A model generated the notes under the pieces. That model had not been told where the DNA came from and searched no databases. It saw nothing but the letters and a program-made list of their open reading frames with translations. Both the position numbers and the translations under genes were made by a program. From JAUVXJ01 sp034411995 (GTDB lineage: Bacteria > Chloroflexota > Anaerolineae > UBA7937 > B3-Chlor), in the NCBI GenBank assembly GCA_034411995.1, contig DAOUME010000007.1:424738-488737 (forward strand): a stretch of DNA of 64,000 nucleotides, in the 5' to 3' direction. This document shows, piece after piece, positions 8,436 through 16,823 of the stretch; position 1 is the stretch's first letter, and the number at the start of each line of letters is the position of its first letter.

Positions 8436-8466
8436 CAGCCAACAGTCCGCACAGGTCTGTTGGCTG
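8436..8466 (+). terminator. Terminator-like hairpin after the 6S-like RNA
   Basis: CAGCCAACAG (8436-8445) and CTGTTGGCTG (8457-8466) form a perfect 10-bp stem with an 11-base loop, followed by TATCATTTCT. The T-run is weak, but the position fits the 3' end of the RNA. Confidence 0.55.
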
Positions 8467-8522
8467 TATCATTTCTGGACAGCGTGAGGCGGCGGAGAAC
8501 CTTCCTTTTTGGACGGCAGGTG

Positions 8523-8531
8523 TGCTAGAAT
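8523..8531 (+). promoter_or_regulatory. Extended -10 promoter for the cupin-dehydrogenase operon
   Basis: TGC-TAGAAT with TAGAAT at 8526-8531; start predicted near 8538, giving a leader of about 16 bases before ATG 8554. The -35 region is poor. It argues against the in-frame ATG at 8530, which would lie inside the -10. Confidence 0.5.
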
Positions 8532-8553
8532 GAACGTCGTGAACGGGGGGGCC

Positions 8554-8937
8554 ATGGGTTCTATTCACAAGTTCAGTGGTGACGATGCTCGCTTCGACTG
8601 GGAGGGCGTCTCCGAGCAGGCGTACGATTCGGCCGAGGTACGCGGCGTGAGCGTTCGATGGCTGATAGGGGGAGCAGAGGGCGCCCCTCATTTCGCGGTG
8701 CGTTTCTTCGAGGTCGAGCCTGGTGGGTCTACTTCGCTGGACAGGCACGAGCACGACCACACCGTGGTCGTGCTCGGAGGTCGCGGCCAGGTGCTTCTGG
8801 GGGAGGAGGTCACCGAGCTCAGCCACGGGGACGTTGTCTACGTGTCGCCAAACGAGCTTCATCAGTTCACCTGTGTCGGTGGGGAGCCGTTCGGCTTTCT
8901 GTGCGTCATCCCAGCGCCAGGGAGTGTGGGACCATGA
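8554..8937 (+). CDS. Small cupin-domain protein
   Basis: 127 residues from ATG 8554, which follows a run of G and fits the -10 at 8526. A single Cupin_2 barrel is visible. Motif 1 is HEHDHTVVVLGGRGQVLLG with three His and a Glu/Gly pattern for one metal; motif 2 is HGDVVYVSPNELHQF. Such proteins are isomerases, dioxygenases or sugar/metal sensors; the reaction cannot be told. Its stop overlaps the start of the next gene (ATGA), so it is coupled to the first of two zinc dehydrogenases and probably acts on the same metabolite. Confidence 0.85.
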   Translation: MGSIHKFSGDDARFDWEGVSEQAYDSAEVRGVSVRWLIGGAEGAPHFAVRFFEVEPGGSTSLDRHEHDHTVVVLGGRGQVLLGEEVTELSHGDVVYVSPNELHQFTCVGGEPFGFLCVIPAPGSVGP

Positions 8938-9956
8938 AGGCGGTGGTATACCTTGGGCCCGGCAGACTCAGCTACCAGGAGGTGGAGAGGCCGCAGGTCG
9001 GGCCTGGTGAGTTGCTGGTGAAGACCAGGGCGGCCTTGACTTGCGGGACTGACGTGAAGACCTTCCGCCGTGGTCATCATCTCATGCAACCGCCGATGCT
9101 GTTTGGGCACGAGTTTTCGGGTGACGTGGCCGAGGTAGGTGACGGAGTTGCTGGCTTCACCGAAGGCATGCGGGTGGTGGCCGCCAACTCGGCTCCCTGC
9201 CACGTTTGTTACTTCTGCCGGCACGGACAGCACAACCTGTGTGAGAGTATCCTGTTCAATTGGGGAGCGTTCGCCGAGTACGTCAGAGTGCCGGCCCGCA
9301 TCGTGAACACCAACCTGTATGAGATCCCCTCGGGTCTCCGATATGAAGAGGCAGCCCTGCTCGAGCCGCTGGCTTGCGTGGTATTAGGGAACGAGGCCGC
9401 GAGCATCTCGCCCGGAGATACCGTGGTCATCGCCGGAGGTGGGGGCCCTATTGGACTTCTGCATCTCCAGTTGGCGAGGCACGAGGGGGCAGACCAGGCC
9501 GTAGTGATCGACCTGAATGACTCGAGGCTGCGACTGGCTGAGAGCTTGGGCGCCACTCACACCATCAATCCGGTCCGCGCGGATCCTGTAGAGGCCATCA
9601 AGGGCCTGACGGAGGGTCGCGGCGCCGATGTGGTCATAGAAACCGCCGGTGTGCCTGAGGTGTGGCAGCTCTCTCTACAATTGGTGCGCAAGGGCGGTAC
9701 CGCGGTGATGTTCGGTGGTTGCCCAGCCGGTAGTCAGGTATCTGTGGATACGGACAGGGTTCACTACGGCGAACTGACCATCAAGGGCGTTTTTCATCAC
9801 ACGCCGAGGACGGTCGCCAGGGCGCTGCAACTGCTGAGCGAGAGGGTGGTCAAGGCCGATGCCCTGATCACCGGACGGGTGCCACTCAAAGACACGCAGA
9901 TGGCGCTGGAGAAGGTGATCTCGGGTGAGGCCATCAAGATGGTGATCACCCCCTGA
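8934..9956 (+). CDS. Zinc-dependent medium-chain alcohol/polyol dehydrogenase
   Basis: 340 residues, MDR superfamily. Catalytic zinc ligands are Cys in LTCGTDVKTF, His-Glu in FGHEFSGDV and a distal Glu in LLEPLACVV. The structural zinc is held by four Cys in CHVCYFCRHGQHNLC. The Rossmann motif is AGGGGPIGLLHLQLAR and the acidic residue after the second strand (VVIDLND) suggests NAD. It resembles threonine/sorbitol dehydrogenase types. The substrate is unknown; operon context (cupin, second dehydrogenase) suggests oxidation of a sugar or polyol. The start ATG overlaps the cupin stop by four bases; a longer upstream reading of this frame is a shadow of the cupin. Confidence 0.88.
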   Translation: MKAVVYLGPGRLSYQEVERPQVGPGELLVKTRAALTCGTDVKTFRRGHHLMQPPMLFGHEFSGDVAEVGDGVAGFTEGMRVVAANSAPCHVCYFCRHGQHNLCESILFNWGAFAEYVRVPARIVNTNLYEIPSGLRYEEAALLEPLACVVLGNEAASISPGDTVVIAGGGGPIGLLHLQLARHEGADQAVVIDLNDSRLRLAESLGATHTINPVRADPVEAIKGLTEGRGADVVIETAGVPEVWQLSLQLVRKGGTAVMFGGCPAGSQVSVDTDRVHYGELTIKGVFHHTPRTVARALQLLSERVVKADALITGRVPLKDTQMALEKVISGEAIKMVITP

Positions 9957-9973
9957 GGGACCGGGAACCGGAG

Positions 9974-10996
9974 ATGAGAGTCGCCAGGTATTACGGTTGG
10001 GATGACGTTCGCCTGGAGAACATGAAGGTGCCGGACATCGGCCCTGGAGAGATGTTGGTCCAGGTGCAGGCCTGTGGGCTCTGCGGGAGTGACCTGATGC
10101 GGTGGTACGCGGATAGCAAGGCACCTGCGGTACTGGGGCACGAGCCGGTGGGGCTCGTGTCGCAGGTGGGAAGTGGGGTCACGGGTTTCAGGCCAGGCGA
10201 TAGGGTTTTCGTTCATCACCACGTGCCCTGTTTCGTATGCCACTATTGCCGGCGAGGCAACTACTCCTGCTGTGAGACCTTCAAGAAGAACGGCCTTTAC
10301 CCTGGGGGCTTCGCTGAATACGTCCGGGTTGCGGCGCGCAACGTGGAGTTTGATGTGCTTCCTGTGCCGGAGAGCCTGCCTTTCGAGGAGGCCACCTTGA
10401 TCGAGCCCATCGCCTGCGCGATCAGGGGTATGGAGCGGGCGGGCGTCAAGGCAGGCGACACGGTGCTGATCATCGGAGCAGGGGTCAGCGGTCTGCTGTT
10501 CACGCAGCTCTCCAGACTATGGGGCGCAGCTTTAGTGGTCGTGTCGGACCTGGTGGAGTACCGCCTGGAGCGCGCCCTGGATTACGGGGCCCACGCCAGC
10601 CTCAATCCAGCCGTGGATGATCTCCAGGAGGAAGTGCAGAGGTTGGTCGGCAGACCAGGAGCAGACGTGGTCATCGTCACTGTGGGGAGCCCTTCCGTGA
10701 TGGAGCAGGGCTTGCGGCTGGCTGCCAAGGGAGGAACCATCCTCGTCTACGCACCTCTGCCGCCGGGGGACACGCTGCCAGTAGACGTGTGCGACTTGCT
10801 CTTCTCAGAGAAGACCCTGGTCTCGACCTATTCGTGCGCACCCGACGATACGCGCACCGCTCTGGACTTCATCCGCAATGGGTGTGTGCTGACCAGCGGC
10901 CTGGTTACCCATCGGTTCGGGCTGGAGCAGGTGGGGGAAGCCATGCGGCTGGCGGCAGAGGCCAGGGATTCCCTGAAGGTGGTCATCCTCCCATGA
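9974..10996 (+). CDS. Second zinc-dependent medium-chain dehydrogenase (paralog)
   Basis: 340 residues, same length and layout as the gene before it. Catalytic ligands: CGLCGSDLM, LGHEPVGLV and LIEPIACAI. Structural zinc: CFVCHYCRRGNYSCC, with four well-spaced Cys. Cofactor motif: GAGVSGLLFTQLSRLWG with VVSDLVEYR after it. The two proteins have diverged, so different substrates in one route are likely, a common arrangement for stepwise sugar or polyol oxidation. Only 17 bases separate them, and the third gene of the cupin operon ends here. Confidence 0.87.
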   Translation: MRVARYYGWDDVRLENMKVPDIGPGEMLVQVQACGLCGSDLMRWYADSKAPAVLGHEPVGLVSQVGSGVTGFRPGDRVFVHHHVPCFVCHYCRRGNYSCCETFKKNGLYPGGFAEYVRVAARNVEFDVLPVPESLPFEEATLIEPIACAIRGMERAGVKAGDTVLIIGAGVSGLLFTQLSRLWGAALVVVSDLVEYRLERALDYGAHASLNPAVDDLQEEVQRLVGRPGADVVIVTVGSPSVMEQGLRLAAKGGTILVYAPLPPGDTLPVDVCDLLFSEKTLVSTYSCAPDDTRTALDFIRNGCVLTSGLVTHRFGLEQVGEAMRLAAEARDSLKVVILP

Positions 10997-11081
10997 CCGC
11001 GGAGCGACAGAGAGGCCCGGCCCTGGGCGTGGAGCGTGGTGCGCCAGTCTCGGCGATCCACCAACTGGAGCCTGGCTACAC

Positions 11082-12656
11082 ATGACCTGGTCGAGGCTAT
11101 GTAGAAGGCTCGACCTCAATCTTGCTCTGGTGGCGCTGCTCAGCGTCTTTGCTTTCGCTCCCCTCGCCTATCCAGGCTTCTTTCAGTCCCACTCCGGGTT
11201 CCTGCCTGTGTTTCATCTCTACGACCTGGAGGCGCAACTGTGGAGCAACTGGGGATGGCTGCCTCACCTGACGGCGTCCCCGAATCTCCTGACGGGTGAG
11301 GGGGCCATGCCCTACCTGGTGGCCGAAGCGCTGCGGTGGCTGGCCATGGACGGCGTGCAAGCCATCAGGGGTGTGTACGCGTTGGGTTTCGTGGTCTCCG
11401 GTTTGGCTGCCTATCTCCTGGGCAAGAGGCTGTTTGGCGCAGCGGGGGGGCTGCTGGCAGCGGTGGTGTACGTCTATGCGCCTTTTCATCTGGCCACGGT
11501 CTACGTACGCGGAGCCTTCGCAGAAGCCTGGGCCTTCGCTCTGTACCCGTTGGCCCTTCTGTGCTGGGACCTGTACCTGCGCGATCGGAGGGTGCTGTGG
11601 GCGGCCTCAGGTGTCCTTGCCTATGGCGCCCTGGCGTCGACCAACCTCGGCCTGGCGTTGACGTACGCCATCTTCATCTTCGCCTTCGTTCTGGCCGCGG
11701 GTGTTTCCCGCGCTGCGAAGCGGCGTGCCCTCTTGCTGCTGGTGGCGGCGCTCGCATTGGCGCTTGTTCTGCAAGTCCCCAGCGTGATCAGGTATGGACT
11801 GCCTTCGTTCAGCGACGCGGGTTTCTCGGAGCATTTCCTCTATCCGTTCCAGCTTCTATCCGCTAGCTGGGGCTACGGGACGAGCGTGCCGGGATGGCAG
11901 GACACACTACCGCTCCAACTGGGGGTGGCAGCCACAGGCCTGACCATGGTGGCTGGCTTGCTCCTGGCTGGGCAGCGCAGAGCCCTTCCGCAGGCCGTGC
12001 GGGCGGCAGGGTTCTTTGTGGCAGCCACAGGGGTCATGGTCTTCTTGCTACTTCAACCTGCGACGGCACTCTGGCAGGTGAGCCGCCTGTCTCTGACCAT
12101 GTGCTATCCCTGGCAATTGTTGTCTGTGGTGGCCGTGGCCACGTCCATGGCCTCGGCGGCCACAATCCGCCTGGAACCCAGACTGGGGCGCTTGCCCTGG
12201 CAGGCGGTGCTGGTATGTATGGTCGTCGTGGAGAGCTACGGCTACCTGGCCCCTCGCTACACTGACGTGCGCGTCGGCGGTTCACCTGTGGCTGTACTGG
12301 GTCACCAGGCGATGTTGCTGTCGTACGACCGCGAGGGTCCTCTGCGCCATGGAGCCACAGTCCGCGTGACCCTCTACTGGCAGGGTCTGCGTCCCATGGA
12401 GACGGATTATACGGTGTTCGTGCACGTGGTGGATGAACAGGGGACCATCTGGGGACAGGGCGACAGCATGCCGGCAGGGGGAGAGCGGCCCACCAGTACC
12501 TGGCCAACGGGTGAGATCGTCGAAGACAGGCACGAGGTGAAAATAGACGTGGAGGGGCCACCAGAAGGGTATGTTCTGGAGATCGGCCTCTACGATCAGG
12601 TTAGTGGGATGAGGCTGCCGCTGGCTGGCGGCGCGACGGAGATTACCCTGGAGTAG
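11082..12656 (+). CDS. Multi-pass membrane protein with C-terminal beta-sandwich module (PTPS-related/GT-C-like)
   Basis: 524 residues. About ten hydrophobic helices fill residues 15-395. The loop before them lacks the FGYGYPLFD motif of its neighbours, but the later EALRWL, FVVSGLAAYLLGKRLFG and YVYAPFHLATVYVRGAFAEAWAFALYP match them, so it belongs to the same family. A soluble module of about 110 residues ends the protein (VRVTLYWQGL, DYTVFVHVVDEQG, GEIVEDRHEVKI, VLEIGLYDQ). The membrane part resembles PTPS-related/GT-C glycosyltransferase proteins that use lipid-linked sugars on the outer face; activity is inferred. It begins 85 bases after the dehydrogenase and leads three homologous genes in a row. 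Confidence 0.75.
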   Translation: MTWSRLCRRLDLNLALVALLSVFAFAPLAYPGFFQSHSGFLPVFHLYDLEAQLWSNWGWLPHLTASPNLLTGEGAMPYLVAEALRWLAMDGVQAIRGVYALGFVVSGLAAYLLGKRLFGAAGGLLAAVVYVYAPFHLATVYVRGAFAEAWAFALYPLALLCWDLYLRDRRVLWAASGVLAYGALASTNLGLALTYAIFIFAFVLAAGVSRAAKRRALLLLVAALALALVLQVPSVIRYGLPSFSDAGFSEHFLYPFQLLSASWGYGTSVPGWQDTLPLQLGVAATGLTMVAGLLLAGQRRALPQAVRAAGFFVAATGVMVFLLLQPATALWQVSRLSLTMCYPWQLLSVVAVATSMASAATIRLEPRLGRLPWQAVLVCMVVVESYGYLAPRYTDVRVGGSPVAVLGHQAMLLSYDREGPLRHGATVRVTLYWQGLRPMETDYTVFVHVVDEQGTIWGQGDSMPAGGERPTSTWPTGEIVEDRHEVKIDVEGPPEGYVLEIGLYDQVSGMRLPLAGGATEITLE

Positions 12657-12681
12657 TGCGGGTGGTCCAGACAGGGCGACC

Positions 12682-14514
12682 ATGATCCGATCGATCAAGA
12701 ACACGAGTTGGAGACCAGACACGAACCTGATTCTGGTCGCGGCTCTCACCATCTTCGCGATAGCTCCGCTGCTCCAGCCTGGATTCTTCTGGGGCGCTCA
12801 CGACGCTCGTCATAGCGTCTATTTCCTCTACGAGTTCGATCGCTCCATCCAGGAAGGAATCCTGTATCCACGCTGGTCGCCCGACATCACGTTCGGCTAC
12901 GGTTATCCCTTGTTCAACATCTACGGTCCCCTGGCCTTCTATCTGGCTGAAGGGTTTCACCTCCTCGGGCTAGACCTGCTGTGGGCGATCAAGATGGTCT
13001 TCGCGACCAGCTTCGTCCTCTCAGGCTTGACCATGTACCTCTTCGTGCGCAGGCTCATGGGTCGCTGGGCGGGTCTCATTGCCGGCTTGGTGTACGTCTA
13101 CGTGCCCTACCACATCGGTGACATCTACGTGCGCGGGGCATTCGCCGAATCGGTGGCTCTGGTCTTCTTTCCTCTCATCCTGTGGTCTTTCTACGAGGTA
13201 GTGGAGCAGCCTCGCCCTGTGGCCTTCGTGGCTGCCGCGCTTTCCTACAGCGGGCTGGTGTTCTCACACAACGGGCTTCTGCTGCTGTTTTCGCCGTTCC
13301 TGGGTGTGTACCTGGTGTTCCTGGTGGTCTCACGGACCTGGCAAGACCTGCGAGAGGCGCGGTCTCCAGGGCGCAGGCGGTGGAGGCTCGTCGCCAGGTC
13401 CCTGGCCAAGCGTTCCTGGCCGCCGCTAGCCAGTCTGTTGCTGGGACTGGGCCTCAGCGCGCTCTTCTGGCTCCCCATGGCCGTGGAGTTCAAGTACGTG
13501 AGGCTGGACCAGTGGTTGGGCGGCTACTATGACTACCGGGATGACTTCGTGTACTTCTTTCAGTTCTTCTCTCCGTTCTGGGGCCACGGCTTGAGCCGTC
13601 CCGGACCCCACGATGATCTCTCTTTCCAGATCGGGGCGGTGCCCTTCATCCTCTCCGTGTTCTCTCTGGCCGCCCTGGGTCGGATGCGAGACAGGGTCCA
13701 GAGGTGGATGACTCTGTTCTTCCTGGCCTCTCTGGTCGTGATCGTCTTTCTGATGCTGTCTGCCTCCACCTCTTTCTGGGAGTTGCTGCCCATCGTCATC
13801 TTTGCCCAGTTTCCGTGGCGCTTGCTGGCGCTGGTCATGCCGTGCGTCGCCTTTCTGGCTGGCTCGGTGGTGTCGACTCCTGGGGGCTCCAACGGTGAGC
13901 GAGCATCGACCCTCGCTGTCTGGGGGTTGGTGATCCTGATCATCTTCGCCAGCTACGGTTATCTAACTCCACAGATCATAGAGCCCGCAGAGGGCCCGGT
14001 ATCGTTGCAAGGGATGATGCGCTTCATGCAGAGCAGCAATCAGATGACCGGGTCGGTGGCCTGGACCCAAGAGATTCCAACCTGGTCGCCCTTCGCCGAG
14101 TACGTGATGAGGGAAGGCGAGGCGCCGGATCTCAAGGTGGATCTGGGGTCGCTGCCCAAGCCCAGGAGGCGTCTGGCCGTCGATCTCCAGGGCAGCAGTA
14201 CGATCTCTCAGGAGTTGTGGGTTCACGCCGAAGAAGAGGGCCGGGTGGTCTTCGACATCTTCTACTACCCAGGCTGGCGGGCTTATGTCCTGGATGGGTT
14301 GCATGGTAGTATCGAGAGCGAGCTGGAAGTCCTGCCGCACGGTAGCCTGGGTCGGGTGTCGGTCTGGGTGCCGGCGGGAGAGTACTACTTGCTGCTGCGC
14401 TTCGAGGACACGCCCGTGAGGGTGGTGGGCCAGATTCTCTTCGTGCTGAGTCTGCTCGTCGCACTGGCTGTCCTGGGGTGGGGAGCGTACAGGTGCGGCA
14501 GGGAGAGGCTGTAG
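12682..14514 (+). CDS. PTPS-related multi-pass membrane protein (GT-C-like)
   Basis: 610 residues with a dozen or so hydrophobic segments. The first loop carries HDARHSVYFLYEFDRSI and FGYGYPLFNIYGPLAFYLAE, and further on YVYVPYHIGDIYVRGAFAESVA, the recurring signature of the PTPS_related membrane family. Residues about 475-570 form an extracytoplasmic beta domain (FYYPGWRAYVLDG, LLLRFEDTPVR) before a last helix near the C-terminus, which is YfhO-like. It lacks the extra beta-sandwich module of the first gene. A role in lipid-linked sugar transfer to surface polymers is inference. It follows the first paralog by 25 bases and precedes the third by four, so all three are cotranscribed. Confidence 0.75.
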   Translation: MIRSIKNTSWRPDTNLILVAALTIFAIAPLLQPGFFWGAHDARHSVYFLYEFDRSIQEGILYPRWSPDITFGYGYPLFNIYGPLAFYLAEGFHLLGLDLLWAIKMVFATSFVLSGLTMYLFVRRLMGRWAGLIAGLVYVYVPYHIGDIYVRGAFAESVALVFFPLILWSFYEVVEQPRPVAFVAAALSYSGLVFSHNGLLLLFSPFLGVYLVFLVVSRTWQDLREARSPGRRRWRLVARSLAKRSWPPLASLLLGLGLSALFWLPMAVEFKYVRLDQWLGGYYDYRDDFVYFFQFFSPFWGHGLSRPGPHDDLSFQIGAVPFILSVFSLAALGRMRDRVQRWMTLFFLASLVVIVFLMLSASTSFWELLPIVIFAQFPWRLLALVMPCVAFLAGSVVSTPGGSNGERASTLAVWGLVILIIFASYGYLTPQIIEPAEGPVSLQGMMRFMQSSNQMTGSVAWTQEIPTWSPFAEYVMREGEAPDLKVDLGSLPKPRRRLAVDLQGSSTISQELWVHAEEEGRVVFDIFYYPGWRAYVLDGLHGSIESELEVLPHGSLGRVSVWVPAGEYYLLLRFEDTPVRVVGQILFVLSLLVALAVLGWGAYRCGRERL

Positions 14515-14518
14515 AGGC

Positions 14519-16276
14519 ATGTTCATGGTGCGGAGCAGGTGGGGGCGGCTCGCGCAGAGGCTCGATGGGCATCTGATGCTGGTGCTGGTCTTGAGCGTCT
14601 TTGCCTGGGCTCCTATGGTGGGTCCTGCCTACTTCCTTCACGCCCACGATGCCCCGCACTCTATATTCTTCCTGAACCAGTTCGACCAGGCGTTGAGGGA
14701 CGGTGTTCTCTATCCTCGCTGGGGAGTGGATTTCGCACTGGGGTATGGATATCCACTGTTCGACATCTACTCCACGCTGGCCCTGTACGTAGCCGAGGCG
14801 TTCCACCTTTTGGGCGTCGGCTTGACGGGCGCGATCAAGCTCACCTACGCGGTCGCCTTCGTGCTCTCAGGACTGACCATGTATGCCTTCGGCAAGAGGG
14901 TGCTGGGCAGACAAGCTGGCGTGCTGGCTGCCGTGGTGTACATGTACGCTCCCTACCGGCTCCTGGACATCTACGTGCGGTCTGCGTTCGCAGAATTCTG
15001 CGCTTACAGCTTCCTGCCCCTCATCTTGCTGCTGTTCTACGATCTGGCAGAGAGGCCATCAGTACGCAGGCTGGTCCTGGCCAGCCTGGGATACGGCGCC
15101 CTCATCCTCACTCACGCGGCTACGGCGCTTATCTTCACCCTCCTTGTGGTGCCGTACGTGATCTTTCTGGTCTGCTCCCGCATCCGGACCGGATGGGGTC
15201 GCACGCTGCGGTTGGCCGGGCTCTCGCTTCTTGCTGCGTCGTTCGCACTGGCCCTGGCCTCGATCTTCTTGCTGCCCATGATGGGGGAGAAGGGGTACGT
15301 CGTCGAGAGTCAGTGGACACAGGGGAGCTTCGGCTATGCGAAGCATTTCGTCTATCCGTCGCAGCTATTCTCACCTTACTGGGGGTATGGCTACGCCGGG
15401 GAGGGCCTTGCGGATGAGATGTCCTTGCAGCTCGGAATGGCGGCGACGACGCTGACCATAGTCGGCGCGGCGTATGCCCTGCGGAGGAGGGTCAGGGGGA
15501 GAGCCCAGATAGCCTTCTTCCTGGTGGCAGCCGTGGTTGTGGTGGCAGCGATGATGCCTGTCGCCCAGCGACTGTGGGAGGTACTGCCGCTGGCCGCTTT
15601 CGTCCAATTCCCCTGGCGACTGCTGGGCCTGGCTGCCCTCACCATGTCCTTCCTCAGCGGGGGCGCCATCCTGGCCGTCGCGGGAGAGGGATCGGAGGTC
15701 GCTGGCCGCCTCGATGCGCGCACGGCGGTGGTCGCGCTGGTTGTGATCCTCACTACACATGCCTATACCCTGCCGCAGTACACGGAGCCTTCGGCTCGAT
15801 CAGAGCAGCCGGTAGCGATTATAGACTTCGAGTCCTTCTATCCACCGGACAGGGTGGGAATGACCATCTGGGCGACGGAGCAGCCACAGGACACGCCATT
15901 GGTGCAGCAGTACCTGGCCGGGCAACCGTTGGTGAACGCTGTGGCCCTGACTGAGGGTGCGGACGTGGAGATGGTCAGGCACGGGGCTGCCACGGAAGAG
16001 GCGAGGGTCAGCTCGCCGGAGGGTGCGGAACTGCAGTTCTATACCTACTACTTCCCTGGCTGGCGAGGTTATGTGGACGGACGCGAGACAGACATCTATC
16101 CCGGTGGCCCCCATGGCCTGATCACGCTCCAGGTCCCACCAGGACAGCACCAGGTGTTGATCCGGTTCGGGGACACACCGGTGCGGCGGCTAGGAACGGC
16201 TCTCACGGTGGCGAGTCTCGTGGTCGCCTCGACGCTTCTGATCTGGCCGCGGGTCAGAAGGACACACTCGACATAA
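14519..16276 (+). CDS. PTPS-related multi-pass membrane protein (GT-C-like), third paralog
   Basis: 585 residues, closest to the preceding gene. Shared elements in the same order: HDAPHSIFFLNQFDQAL, LGYGYPLFDIYSTLALYVAEAF, FVLSGLTMYAFGKRVLG, YMYAPYRLLDIYVRSAFAEF, then the external YYFPGWRGYVDG and VLIRFGDTPVRRLG segment and a final helix. The conserved HDA and FGYGYPL loop near the N-terminus is on the outer face in GT-C-fold proteins and may form the active site, but no catalytic residue is proven. ATG 14525 is an alternative start two codons in. The transcript ends before convergent DUF503. Confidence 0.75.
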   Translation: MFMVRSRWGRLAQRLDGHLMLVLVLSVFAWAPMVGPAYFLHAHDAPHSIFFLNQFDQALRDGVLYPRWGVDFALGYGYPLFDIYSTLALYVAEAFHLLGVGLTGAIKLTYAVAFVLSGLTMYAFGKRVLGRQAGVLAAVVYMYAPYRLLDIYVRSAFAEFCAYSFLPLILLLFYDLAERPSVRRLVLASLGYGALILTHAATALIFTLLVVPYVIFLVCSRIRTGWGRTLRLAGLSLLAASFALALASIFLLPMMGEKGYVVESQWTQGSFGYAKHFVYPSQLFSPYWGYGYAGEGLADEMSLQLGMAATTLTIVGAAYALRRRVRGRAQIAFFLVAAVVVVAAMMPVAQRLWEVLPLAAFVQFPWRLLGLAALTMSFLSGGAILAVAGEGSEVAGRLDARTAVVALVVILTTHAYTLPQYTEPSARSEQPVAIIDFESFYPPDRVGMTIWATEQPQDTPLVQQYLAGQPLVNAVALTEGADVEMVRHGAATEEARVSSPEGAELQFYTYYFPGWRGYVDGRETDIYPGGPHGLITLQVPPGQHQVLIRFGDTPVRRLGTALTVASLVVASTLLIWPRVRRTHST

Positions 16277-16309
16277 GCGTGGCCTTTATCAGCAGCGCGG
16301 TGGTGTGCG

Positions 16310-16321
16310 ATTTACATAAGC
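16310..16321 (-). repeat. Isolated copy of the TTATGTAAA motif
   Basis: The minus strand reads CTTATGTAAATC in the gap between the third membrane gene and DUF503. The same word TTATGTAAATC occurs at 55848, and close variants at 57188 and 59658, all outside or at the very end of genes. Confidence 0.4.
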
Positions 16322-16392
16322 CCACGGCCGTTTGGGAGTGCTGTGGAAAGCGGGGGCGCGGAGTCGGCGCGAGACGGTAGGGCGCGCCCCGC

Positions 16393-16677
16393 TCAGAGGA
16401 TCTCCAGTTCGTAGTCGGCGACCTGGGCGTCGAAGCGACTGTTGGAGACCATCTGTACCACCTTCTCCAGGAGGCGGTGGGCGTGGGCGGGATCGTTGGA
16501 GACACAGGCGATGCCCAGGACGGCGGTCTGCCAGGCTTCGTGGGCATCGACCTCGGCGATGGAGACATTGAAGCGGTTTCGCGCTCTGCCGATGATCGAT
16601 TTCACCACTCGCCGCTTGTCCTTGAGGGACTGGCTGTGGGGTATGTCCAGGGTGAGCGTGCAGATTCCGACGACCAT
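16393..16677 (-). CDS. DUF503 family protein (YlxP-like)
   Basis: 94 residues, the standard length of the DUF503/YlxP family, with the diagnostic start MVVGICTLTLDIPHSQSLKDKRRVVKSI and a later FNVSIAEVDAHEAWQTAVLGIACVS. It is a small cytoplasmic alpha/beta protein. Homologs are often next to rbfA or infB and are suspected to act in ribosome-related work; no activity is established. Here it stands alone, convergent with the membrane-protein operon. Confidence 0.88.
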   Translation of the reverse strand: MVVGICTLTLDIPHSQSLKDKRRVVKSIIGRARNRFNVSIAEVDAHEAWQTAVLGIACVSNDPAHAHRLLEKVVQMVSNSRFDAQVADYELEIL

Positions 16678-16823
16678 GGTGCAGTTGGGATGAACGCCTG
16701 GTTCAGGCTCTGACCAGAGCAGAGCCCCGCTATGGAGAACTACTCTGGCGTGGGAGGTTGTCGAACTGCGTTTCCCAGGGTCAGGAACGCGCCTGGTCGC
16801 AGGTGCAAGGGTCGAGAACCAGC

